From assembly GCF_003573695.1 (NCBI RefSeq), contig NC_039359.1, positions 155,488,210 through 155,552,209 of the forward strand: 64,000 bases of DNA, read 5' to 3'. The position numbers and the translations under genes were made by a program. Under the pieces are notes generated by a model. It saw only the letters and a program-made list of their open reading frames with translations. It ran no database searches and was not told the origin of the DNA. Numbering within the stretch: the stretch's first letter is position 1; every line of letters begins with the position of its first letter. The stretch comes from Papaver somniferum (lineage: Eukaryota > Streptophyta > Magnoliopsida > Ranunculales > Papaveraceae). Below are positions 27,801 through 36,365 of the stretch, one piece after another.

Positions 27801-29135
27801 AAAAGCTGGGTGAAGCGGAGGCCAGTCTTCGTTCAGAGCTTGTTGTTGTTCGCGCTGAGTTAGAGCAAACTCGCGGCCAAGTTTCAGCTTTCACAGGTTT
27901 GGTTCTTTTTTTTCTCTTTTTCCCTCGCAGTGTGTCGTCATTCCTCTATTTCTTAGTTGTTCTGTCTGAGTCTCCCCACCCTATCTCCAGTGGGTGGTGT
28001 CCCCGAGCTGATATGGCTTCGAAACGAAAGGGCACGGCAGAAATCTCGTATTAAAGAACTTGTTCAGAAAATTAAAAGTGAAGCCAAGAAATGGGATGCT
28101 CGGGCTGAGGTATGGCGCGCAAGGCATGTTCAGATGGTCGACATGCAAAATATGTATAACCATGACCGTGCTTTATTTAATGGTACGCTGCTGTGGACAC
28201 GTGATAGTCTGCGGGAATCCCGTGAGCGTACTTCTTTGTTGGAGTCTAGGATACAACTTCTGGAAGAGGAATTACAAAAGTCTCGATCCCTCCCTTTTCC
28301 AGGAGTTGAGGATAGTGCGCGGTGTCTTATCAGAGAAAGGGACAATGCCCGTGCCGAAGCCCATGATCTAAGCAAGGCCCTTGCCGCGTCCCGCGTTGAA
28401 GTAGCTCGTCAGGCTGAGTCTGAGAGGAATCTTGAAGTGTGTATGTACAGATTGAGCAAGGGGGTATCAGAGATAAACAAAGAAGTTGACCACCTTCGTC
28501 ACATGGATTCGATGAAGCAGGTAGAATTAGATGCCAGTCAATTTACTCTCACAAACCTTCAGCTAGATTATAAGAAATTATCCGCGGAATATGATCATCT
28601 TGATGAAGCGCGAGATGAAGTTGTTAATGAGTATGAAGAGGCTTCGGCTTGTGTCGAAGGTATAACCCTATTCCATCGAGTGTGATTGTGTATTTTCTGT
28701 GCTAACTCCCTGGTGTTGTCTTTTTCAGAACTCGAGGGACAACTTCGCGTTGCTAATGAAAAACTTGAAAAGGCTCAATCTTCCTTAGCGCAGCAGGAAG
28801 AACAAACTAAGCATTTTAAGAGTTTGGCGACATCCCGCGAAGAGGCTGTCGGTGCTGCTTCTAAAGAAGTGAGTCGTCTGTCTTCATTGTTATCCCAAGC
28901 CCAACAACGGACGATAGTTATTAAGCACAAGGCTCGGTGTCAATTGGCTGAGGAGACGAACAAGATGCTAGAGAAGATAGAACTTGGCCTAAAGAACGAG
29001 CATGGTCTTGTGAAGAATTATCTGCGTCGTCCAGTTCCTGCTGCCTTTCCTGGCTCCTCGGGACCCTCATCTGGTGGGAGCGTCCCTTCAAGTCTTCGGA
29101 ACGATCCTGCTGATGGGGCGGCATCATCTAGGTAG
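24812..29135 (+). pseudogene. Intron-containing gene antisense to gag-pol (left copy), gypsy-transposon-type domain plus coiled coil
   Basis: Splice signals give a leader exon ending at 25038 (GTAAGT), intron 25039-25342, ATG at 25345, then exons 25345-26658, 26744-27576, 27650-27896, 27991-28659 and 28729-29135. The joined frame would encode about 1156 residues; all intron phases fit. Residues 1-165 are basic and S/P/R-rich. Residues about 170-305 resemble the plant domain called putative gypsy type transposon (Pfam PF04195, from memory). Exon 3 is acidic, exons 4-6 are E/K-rich coiled coil. The function is unknown. Compared with the right copy, this one has lost a G in a run at 27146-27149 and has a TAA at about 27242, so exon 3 is broken. 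It lies between pol and the 3' LTR, opposite in sense. Confidence 0.75.
24848..24979 (+). repeat. Four 33-bp tandem repeats in the leader of the antisense gene
   Basis: TTCTTCAGCCCTTAAATTCT recurs with a 33-bp period at about 24848, 24881, 24914 and 24947; the third copy has CCG for CAG. The same four units are in the right arm at about 39897-40030. They lie in the presumed 5' UTR, upstream of the first intron. Confidence 0.85.
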
Positions 29136-29813
29136 AGACCGCTGCATTTTGTAGAGACCGCAGCGTCATTATCCCTCCACTTTTTGTAATTATGTAAAAA
29201 GAATATTTTTTGCTAGTATCATATAAAAGGAATATTTTTTGACATGTACTCTTCCTTGAATTGGCCCTTCACTTTTTGTAATCGTCCTTTATGAAATGGA
29301 TCCTTTTCTTGATATACCTCCAATGTTGGTTTGTTTTTATTTTATGCATTGTGATGAAAGACTCTAAAAATAAAAAAGGATTTTAAGTGTTAGTGTGCGA
29401 TCCCGAAGGGAGGTACCTTCGTGATCGGCTTGAGACCTGTCTCCCCGCTGGCGAACCCTTGGCCAGAGGATTCCCAGACGGTGGGGGCCGAGGCAACGTT
29501 CTAGGATATGGGGTTAAAAAATTTACATACACCCATTCCGTCGACCCGTTGCCTTAAGATTGGTTGGGTATCTCTTTCTGCTGGGTGCCTTCCCCCTGGT
29601 CTTACACTTATGGACACTGACGGGGGAGCCCTGAGAGATTGTAAATTAACTACTTTCCCCAATATTGTCGATAGGTTTAGTGGATACATAGAAAGCTTGT
29701 TTGATTTATAGGTTGAGGCCTGCAATTCCTCGTCCAGAGATAGAAACATGTAGAGTGTTCACACTCCCTTCTTCTTCTGGTACCCTTCACTTAGTTGCGA
29801 GGCTGCGTTGCAC
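29136..29813. other. Convergent spacer between the antisense gene and pol
   Basis: Both the antisense gene (+) and pol (-) end here, so it should hold two opposed 3' ends. I see TTTTTTGCTAGTATC-type T-rich stretches and a moderately GC-rich block at 29400-29640 with no long frame and no domain. A short frame at 29508-29711 has no support. Confidence 0.5.
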
Positions 29814-32800
29814 CTATGGGAAGTATGGTTTGAGCCACTTAGCATTCCAAGGATGTCGGAGGACTTCGCCTTTCATATTACGAAGGTAGTAGGAACCACC
29901 TCCCGCAATATCATGTATTATAAAAGGTCCTCCCCACATAGGTGCTAACTTTCCCCATCTCTTCTCTCGTTGATACTGTGGGATTGTTCTTAACACATAC
30001 TTCCCTTCTACAAAATTCCGAAGCTTTACCTTTTTGTTGTACTCCCTTGCAAGTCTTCGCTGGTAATTTTCCATCTTCTGTAATGCTGCTTCCCTTCTTT
30101 CTTCTAGGTCGTCCAATCTCTCTAACATCATGTCTGTTGTGAGATTTTTCTCCCACGCTTCGGTCTTTGTGGTTGGCATGAGTATCTCTGTAGGGATGAC
30201 TGCTTCAGCTCCATAAGTGAGAAGAAACGGGGATTCCCCAGTGGCGGATCTTCGCGTTGTCCTGTATGCCCATAACACATTGTGCAGCTGTTCACACCAT
30301 CTCCTTTTATGCTCGTCTAATTGTTTTTTGAGTATAAGGGCGAGGGTCTTATTGGTAGCTTCCGCTTTCCCGTTGCTTTGAGGGTATATGGGGGTGGACT
30401 TGTTCTTTCTTATCTTGAAAGTATCGAAGAGCATGTCTATATTTTTCCCCTGTAATTGTTTACCATTATCAGATACAATTTCGGCGGGTATACCGAATCT
30501 GCAAATGATGTTCTGGAATATGAAAGTAAATACATCCACGTCTCTGATCCTGGCCAAGGCCTTAGCCTCCACCCATTTACTGAAGTAGTCCGTGGCTACT
30601 ATCAAAAATCGTCTTTTCCCTGATCCTTCGATGAAAGGTCCGACGATGTCTACGCCCCATTTTGAAAATGGCCACGGGCTATCGACAAAGTTTAACATTG
30701 TTTCCGGTGCGTGGATCTTTTTGGCGAAGCGCTGACATTCTTCACACCGTCGGGACATCCTCGCGGCGTCCTGTATCATTGTCGGCCAGTAATATCCTTT
30801 CGTTTTTGCTTTGTCAGCTAGTGATCTCATGCCGCTATGATTCCCCGCGTCACCATAATGGATATATTTTAGAATTCGATGCCCCTCTTTCCGGGACAAG
30901 CAACGTAGTAATGGTCGAAGGAAGGATTTCTTGTACAGGACCCCATCCCGAAGATCATATCTTCCTACTTTGGAGAGTATCTTCCTAGCTTGTTTCTGAT
31001 CCGCAGGTAAGCTTCCCTTTTCGATAAAGGCATGGATCATCACTCTCCAGTCATCTTCGTTGCTGAAGTCTTCGTCTTGATTTGCTCTTGACAGGATATC
31101 TTCTTCGTCAAAGTCGTTATGGATGTCTTCTCCTACCTGGTCTTCGATATTTTCTTCCACTGTATCTTGATTGGTAGCGAAGGAGAATTGAGATGCAATC
31201 GAAGGCTCGTATACCCTTGCTATTTTAATAGCTTCGACGTTTTTATCCCTCGGCATGGATGATATATATGCTAGGGCATCCGCGTGCCTGAGGTCCCTTC
31301 TGCGTAAGTGCCGGAACTTAATGTTCGGGATTTGCGATGCCAATGTTTGGACCAAGGCCACGTAAGCTGAGAGGGTGTCATCGTACACATTATACTCGAG
31401 CCCTATTTGCCGTATGACAAGCTGCGAATCACTTGTCAGCCTTACATCGGTTACCCCCATCTTTATTATTATACGGAGGGCATGTACGACAACTTCGTAT
31501 TCAACGATGTTGTTGGTATGCTCTTTGAATTCTAACCTAAGTCCCTGTATAATCCTTTCTCCGGTTGGGGTGATAATGACAATGCCTATTCCTGCTCCTT
31601 CCTTATTTTTGGATCCGTCGACGAAGACTTCCCATTGTCTTTGACTCGCAGGTTCGAGGATATCCATTGGATCCTTGTTTTCTTCCTCGGCTTCTGGTAT
31701 TCCCTTAATCTCTTCGTCGTTGTCAAGGGGGAGGTCTGCTAAGAAATCCTCCAGAACTTGGGACTTCCGAGAATGTTGAATTTCATGAATGATGTTGAAT
31801 TGGTCCAGATGGGTGTTCCATTTGGCTATTCGGCCCACTTTTCCCGTGCTTTTGAGGACTGCTTCCAATGGTGCTTTGCATGGGACCCTGACGAGGTGAG
31901 TTAGGAAGTAGGTTCTCAGTTTTTGAGTAGCCCACACCAATGCGAGGATGAGCTTTTCAATCTTAGTATAGTTCCTTTCCGCAGAATTGAGGGTCTTGCT
32001 GACGTAATAGATAGGTTGTTCTATCTTTGTATTGGTTTTGACCAATACTGCGCTGACTGCGTCTTCTGTTGCTGCAATGTACAGTGCCAAAACCTCGTCA
32101 GGATATGGCTTCTGCAGGATCGGGATTGAGGCTAGGTGTTCTTTGATTTTCTGGAATGCTTCCTCGCATTCAACGGTCCATTCGAACCTGCTCCCTTTTT
32201 TGAGAATATTGAAAAAATGTTTGCATTTGTCCGAGGACCGGGCAATAAATCTTCCCAAAGCTGCTATGGATCCATTGAGTTTCTGTACTTCCTTTAAATT
32301 CTTTGGGGACGACATCTGTACTATGGCTTGAATCTTTGCTGGGTCTACCTCGATGCCCCTTTTTGTTACCAGATACCCGAGGAATTTCCCCGAGGTGACA
32401 CCGAAAGTACATTTCTCCGGATTCACTTTCATGTGATGTTTTCTCATTGCTTCGAAGATATTCCTCAGATCCTGGTGGTGATCTTTACGCAGCTTGCTTT
32501 TGACGAGCATGTCGTCAACGTAGACTTCTAAGGTTCCTCCAATCCATGGCTTGAAGATAGCATCGACCATCCTTTGGTATGTTGCCCCTGCGTTTCGAAG
32601 TCCGAAGGGCATTCTAGCGTAGCAATAAAGGTCATGTGGGGTGTAGAACGCTGTGTGTGGCTGATCTTCTTCTGCCAGGGCCACTTGGTTGTAGCCAGAA
32701 TGTCCATCCATGAATGACAGTTCTTCATATCCTTCTACTGCTTCTACCAGCTGGTCTATGCTCGGCAGGGGATAGCTGTCCTTTGGACATGCCTTGTTGA

Positions 32801-33239
32801 GATTAGTAAAGTCGATGCATATTCTAACCCCTCCATTTTTCTTAGGAACAATGACCATGTTGGAGATCCAGGTAGGGTACTTGACTTCCTTGATAAATCC
32901 TGCGTCTAGTAGTTTCCGAAGTTCTGTTTCCACTGCCTCATGATACTCTGGAGCTACTTTTCGTATTTTCTGCCTGAACGGGGGCGTGCCCGGTTTGATG
33001 TGTAGCTCGTGTTGGATTACTTTTGGGTCAATCCCCGGAATATCTCCTAGCTTCCAGGCGAACACATCCGCGTATTCCTTAAGTAATTTGGTTAAAGAAT
33101 CTTCCCTTCCTTCGTCCATTATGGTCCCTATTTTGATCATCTTCGGGTTTTCTTCCGTTCCTATGTTGATTTCTTTTACGAGCTCCACTGGTGTGAACAC
33201 AGGCTTCGGATTTCCTAGGACTGGGACGTTCTTTAATTG
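29814..33239 (-). CDS. pol: Ty3/gypsy pol segment: reverse transcriptase, two RNase H domains, integrase
   Basis: It is open for 1141 codons after the UAG at 33240-33242; numbering here is from the V/M at 33200 (1128 residues). RT spans about 90-280, with catalytic YVDD at 227-230. The usual gypsy RNase H follows at about 370-490. A second, archaeal-type RNase H at about 521-645 has D528, E567, D591 and D641. Integrase has the HHCC finger (H781, H788, C819, C822) and D851, D911, E947. Dual RNase H points to the Tat lineage. There is no frameshift or internal stop, so the domain is potentially functional. It would be translated only through the upstream stop, since no start codon context is evident. 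Confidence 0.9.
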   Translation of the reverse strand, partial: QLKNVPVLGNPKPVFTPVELVKEINIGTEENPKMIKIGTIMDEGREDSLTKLLKEYADVFAWKLGDIPGIDPKVIQHELHIKPGTPPFRQKIRKVAPEYHEAVETELRKLLDAGFIKEVKYPTWISNMVIVPKKNGGVRICIDFTNLNKACPKDSYPLPSIDQLVEAVEGYEELSFMDGHSGYNQVALAEEDQPHTAFYTPHDLYCYARMPFGLRNAGATYQRMVDAIFKPWIGGTLEVYVDDMLVKSKLRKDHHQDLRNIFEAMRKHHMKVNPEKCTFGVTSGKFLGYLVTKRGIEVDPAKIQAIVQMSSPKNLKEVQKLNGSIAALGRFIARSSDKCKHFFNILKKGSRFEWTVECEEAFQKIKEHLASIPILQKPYPDEVLALYIAATEDAVSAVLVKTNTKIEQPIYYVSKTLNSAERNYTKIEKLILALVWATQKLRTYFLTHLVRVPCKAPLEAVLKSTGKVGRIAKWNTHLDQFNIIHEIQHSRKSQVLEDFLADLPLDNDEEIKGIPEAEEENKDPMDILEPASQRQWEVFVDGSKNKEGAGIGIVIITPTGERIIQGLRLEFKEHTNNIVEYEVVVHALRIIIKMGVTDVRLTSDSQLVIRQIGLEYNVYDDTLSAYVALVQTLASQIPNIKFRHLRRRDLRHADALAYISSMPRDKNVEAIKIARVYEPSIASQFSFATNQDTVEENIEDQVGEDIHNDFDEEDILSRANQDEDFSNEDDWRVMIHAFIEKGSLPADQKQARKILSKVGRYDLRDGVLYKKSFLRPLLRCLSRKEGHRILKYIHYGDAGNHSGMRSLADKAKTKGYYWPTMIQDAARMSRRCEECQRFAKKIHAPETMLNFVDSPWPFSKWGVDIVGPFIEGSGKRRFLIVATDYFSKWVEAKALARIRDVDVFTFIFQNIICRFGIPAEIVSDNGKQLQGKNIDMLFDTFKIRKNKSTPIYPQSNGKAEATNKTLALILKKQLDEHKRRWCEQLHNVLWAYRTTRRSATGESPFLLTYGAEAVIPTEILMPTTKTEAWEKNLTTDMMLERLDDLEERREAALQKMENYQRRLAREYNKKVKLRNFVEGKYVLRTIPQYQREKRWGKLAPMWGGPFIIHDIAGGGSYYLRNMKGEVLRHPWNAKWLKPYFP

Positions 33240-33242
33240 CTA
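33234..33242 (-). promoter_or_regulatory. Leaky-stop (readthrough) context UAG CAA UUA between protease and RT
   Basis: On the minus strand the codons read GCT AAA TAG CAA TTA AAG. UAG CAR YYA is the established type I readthrough context of tobamoviruses and some plant transcripts; this matches it exactly. The frame is open on both sides without a shift. The site lies between protease (upstream) and RT (downstream), a plausible place to set the Gag-Pro to Pol ratio. That it works here is inference. Confidence 0.6.
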
Positions 33243-34238
33243 TTTAGCGTGTTTCTGTTCTTCGCTGGTTGTTGAAGTACTTGTCTCTGTGCGTAGGACA
33301 TTATCATCTTTCGTCAATCCCTTCCCTGTAGTTTCCTTGAGGAACAGGTCTATGGCCTTTTCTTTCGCGGTTTCTTTATTTTTTACTCTTCGGATTTTTC
33401 GCTGCTCTTCTTGCTCGTTGTTGATTTTATCCTGAGTGGCCTGCCACTCTCTCGTAGTGACCCGATCTCCCTTGATTTCCATTACTCCCTCAGGTGTTGG
33501 AAATCTGAGATATTGGTGGTACGTTTCCGCAACTCCTTTGAGTTTATGTATCCATTTTCGTCCAATAATAGCGTTGTAGGGGGAAGGGGTGTCCACCACA
33601 CTGAATCGGGTCTCTAGTTTCATGGGCCCTGCGTTAACCTGCAACACGATGTCTCCCAAGGGCTTCGTGGCTGCTCCATTGAATCCGTAGATGGTGTAAT
33701 AAGAGGTCATTAACTGTTCATCATGGAGCTTCATCCGTTTGAATGCATCGTAAAATAGGACGTTTACGGAGCTTCCCCCGTCTATGAGGATCTTTTTGAG
33801 GTTACATCCAGCTACTGGTAGCGTTAGGACCAAGGGATCGTTATGGTCTTCCATATCTTCTTCGATATCCTCGGCACCGAAGATGATAGGAGATTCCATC
33901 CATTTTTCGTGCTCGTCCACCACTATCCCATCGACCTTATACAATTCCCAGCGGTCTTCGAATTGCTTCCGTAACCTCTTTCCTATCTGCGCTGTAAGTG
34001 AGGGCCCTGTGGCTTCGGAACACGAGATGGTGTTGATTGTTCGGTTTCCTTCCGGAAGTTGGACTGGTTTGGTTCGCTTGGATCTATCCTCGGTAACATC
34101 CTTTCGTACGCAATGTTTGAGCTCTCCCGCATCAATTAATTTTTGGATCATTATTTTAAGGTTCTTGCACTTTTCGGTCTGGTGTCCGTTGAAACAATGA
34201 TATTCACAGTAATCTTTAGACTTCTCGGATCTCGGGGG
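33240..34238 (-). CDS. Gag C-terminal finger plus aspartic protease segment
   Basis: The segment starts after an in-frame TAG (34239-34241) and ends at the TAG of the readthrough motif. Near its start DYCEYHCFNGHQTEKC resembles the single C/H finger of Tat-type gag. The protease active site is ILIDGGSSVNVL at about residues 122-133 counted from 34151, followed by a YNAIIGRKWIHKLK stretch typical of plant gypsy proteases. The tail is K/E-rich. The frame is the same as gag upstream and pol downstream. Confidence 0.8.
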   Translation of the reverse strand, partial: PPRSEKSKDYCEYHCFNGHQTEKCKNLKIMIQKLIDAGELKHCVRKDVTEDRSKRTKPVQLPEGNRTINTISCSEATGPSLTAQIGKRLRKQFEDRWELYKVDGIVVDEHEKWMESPIIFGAEDIEEDMEDHNDPLVLTLPVAGCNLKKILIDGGSSVNVLFYDAFKRMKLHDEQLMTSYYTIYGFNGAATKPLGDIVLQVNAGPMKLETRFSVVDTPSPYNAIIGRKWIHKLKGVAETYHQYLRFPTPEGVMEIKGDRVTTREWQATQDKINNEQEEQRKIRRVKNKETAKEKAIDLFLKETTGKGLTKDDNVLRTETSTSTTSEEQKHAK

Positions 34239-34976
34239 CTACTTTCCCTTAGACCATGGCCACTCCAGGTTTTCCCTCCATTTGATCTCTCGTAGGATAC
34301 GAGCATAGCTAGCGTTGAGTTTCGTGTAAACTTGATCTTCGAATTTTCGGTCACCTGTTCTTCGTTCATCCCTTCGTTCCTTCCTATCTTCGTGAGGTCT
34401 CTCCACTGAGCAACTCCTTTTGGCCCCATTGGTTTGTTCCGCTGAATTGGTGCGGTGAGATCTCTGCGGATATGCCCTCGGGTTTTCCTGTTGAATTTCT
34501 TCAAGTCGAGCGTGCTTTTCGATAATTATTCGAAGATCTCCCTCTGTCTTAGGCACGCTTCCATGAATTTCAACAAATAGGGGACTCATTCGGTCTAATC
34601 CCCATTTGTAGCAATTGATGCTTACCACTGGGTCCACGCTCCCTATGGCTTGGCAGATCTTGTGCCATCTGTTAATGTACTCCCTCGTGGTTTCCTTGTA
34701 GCCAAACGCTAGTGAAAAGAGCTTATCCATTCCGGTGTTTACAGTCTTGTTGTACATGTATGTTCTTAAGAATTTCTCTGCGAGTTGGTCGTATGAGTGG
34801 ATGGAGTTTGGTGGCAGATTATCAAACCATGATAATGCCGATCCCTTCAGGATTGACGGGAAGTATCTGCAGAGTACGGCGTCGTTCTGACCCCATCTAG
34901 CTAAGACACGGTTGTAGTACCGAATATGTGCAGCAGGGTCACTGGATCCATCATAGCATTCGAACGTTGGGACAGG
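34239..34976 (-). pseudogene. gag: Gag core (capsid-like) segment, bounded by nonsense codons
   Basis: The translation runs through YDGSSDPAAHIRYYNRVLA, LKGSALSWFDNLP and ETTREYINRWHKICQAIG, the retrotransposon gag domain. An in-frame TGA (34977-34979) precedes it and an in-frame TAG (34239-34241) ends it. Neither stop has a readthrough context (UGA CCU, UAG CCC), so I take both as decay mutations. Downstream of the core is an R/E/D-rich linker. No frameshift is present. Confidence 0.8.
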
Positions 34977-35834
34977 TCATTTCAGTGGAATAGGGGTGTT
35001 GGCCAAGCGATGAGTTAAGGGCGTAGAGTTAGCTTCTCTCATGACCTCTTCTAACCTCCCCCCGCCTTGTCTATTTTTTAATTGCCTGATCTCGGCCATC
35101 ATCTCATCTCGTAGCTCTTCCATCGCGCGGTGGTGCCCTAAGTTCTTCTGCTCGTTACCGTCTGAATCTCCGTCGTCATAATCCGGGTCGGATACGCTAC
35201 TTCCCCTAGTCGCGTCTCCATTAGCCGCTATGACGACTCTACAGTCTCGGTTTGGCTCTGGTGCTTTGGAATTTGCTTCATCAAGTTGTTGGATGGTCTT
35301 CGTGCTTAGAGCAATCCGCTCCTTTAAATCTTGATTTTCTCTGGCCAACAGGGCTACAACATCTGCGTAAACCTGCTGGCTCTTCTTTAGTTCCTCAAGC
35401 TCAGCCATCAGTCGATGTGATTGGTTGGACCCCTGATTGGGAGTCCCAGCGCGTTCCACTACGGCCATGGTGCCGCCTTCCTTTACGGTCTGCACTAAAG
35501 GTGGCAGAGGTTCAGCTTCGGTTGCTGGCATTTCCAAATAGGGGTGAGTGCCCCTCTGCGGTGCTAGAGCCGCCGGTATGGTTTGATTTTGATCATTTGT
35601 TGGTGGCATTCCAAAAGTTGGAAGGTGCACGGGTTGGAATGTTCTGGATTCATCCACCCTTTCTCTTGGTTGATGAAGTTGATTCATAGCGCAAGTTTTG
35701 CTAGCCTCTGCAGCCTTCGGGACTACCGCAGCCGCACCGTACTTTGTCGCCGCTGCTCTGAGAGCCGCTGCTGCAACTGAATTAGCGTTCATAGGTGAAG
35801 TGATTTCCGCAGTATCTTGCCTTTGACTGGTCAT
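34977..35834 (-). pseudogene. gag: Gag N-terminal segment
   Basis: ATG at 35832-35834 opens 285 codons that end in a TGA directly before the conserved gag core, so this is the N-terminus of the same frame. Residues 1-110 are A/P/Q-rich, 145-195 are predicted helical (LEELKKSQQVY, LLARENQDLKERI), 210-235 are D/S/G-rich and 235-265 helical again. From this ATG to the end of pol the frame is 2007 codons with three internal stops and no shift. A 62-codon upstream frame (36024-35836) ends two bases before the ATG. Confidence 0.75.
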
Positions 35835-36365
35835 TTTAGCTTTGTCTCCTTTCTGCTTGCTTCGGTTGATGACCAGGGTTGTCCTGGGTGTTTCCTTTGA
35901 CGAAGCTTTGGCTTTTCCTGCTTCCTACGTCTTTTCCATCACGATTCCTTTTGTCGACAATGAAATCTCGCAGAAACTCGCCTTCTTTACTCACAATACG
36001 TTCTTTCTGCACAAGGAATTTCAAACAACGAAAAACGGGAATATCCGCGTGAATCGGGTTAGTTGGTGAAATATCTTCTTCCAGGAGAGGATTAATACAT
36101 ACGAGTTACAATACACGGGTTAAAGTTTTATTAAAAGAGATCCTTTTAAAAATGCAAGTAGATCCTTTTTTTAAAAAAAACTACGAAAAACCCCCCTGAG
36201 AGACGGGTTCGCACAAGATCTAAAGAAAAACGTAAATCCACGGATCAAAACAATAAATCTTATCGAAGATAATAGGTGGGTTTTTGAATATAATAAAGTT
36301 AACAAATGATCTATACGGTCCGAAGGTGGTCAACTTCTTTGGTTTTTGAATATAATAAACAATAA
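35835..36365 (-). other. Gag leader and rearranged junction with the inverted arm
   Basis: It would normally lead back to the primer-binding site and 5' LTR, but neither is found. At 36279-36409 short pieces of leader and of antisense gene alternate: GGTTTTTGAATATAATAAA occurs at 36279-36297 and 36341-36359, and CGAAGGTGGTCAACTTCTTT at 36321-36340 and 36390-36409. Such interleaved copies are typical of template switching. Confidence 0.75.

Noticed and set aside
34977..34979. In-frame TGA in gag as a second recoding site
   Set aside because: The context is UGA CCU, not UGA CUA or any known leaky context, and it precedes the conserved gag core, where a regulated stop would be unhelpful.
29814..35834. 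Plus-strand frames of 60-149 codons opposite gag-pol
   Set aside because: Shadows of the minus-strand reading frame with no independent features.
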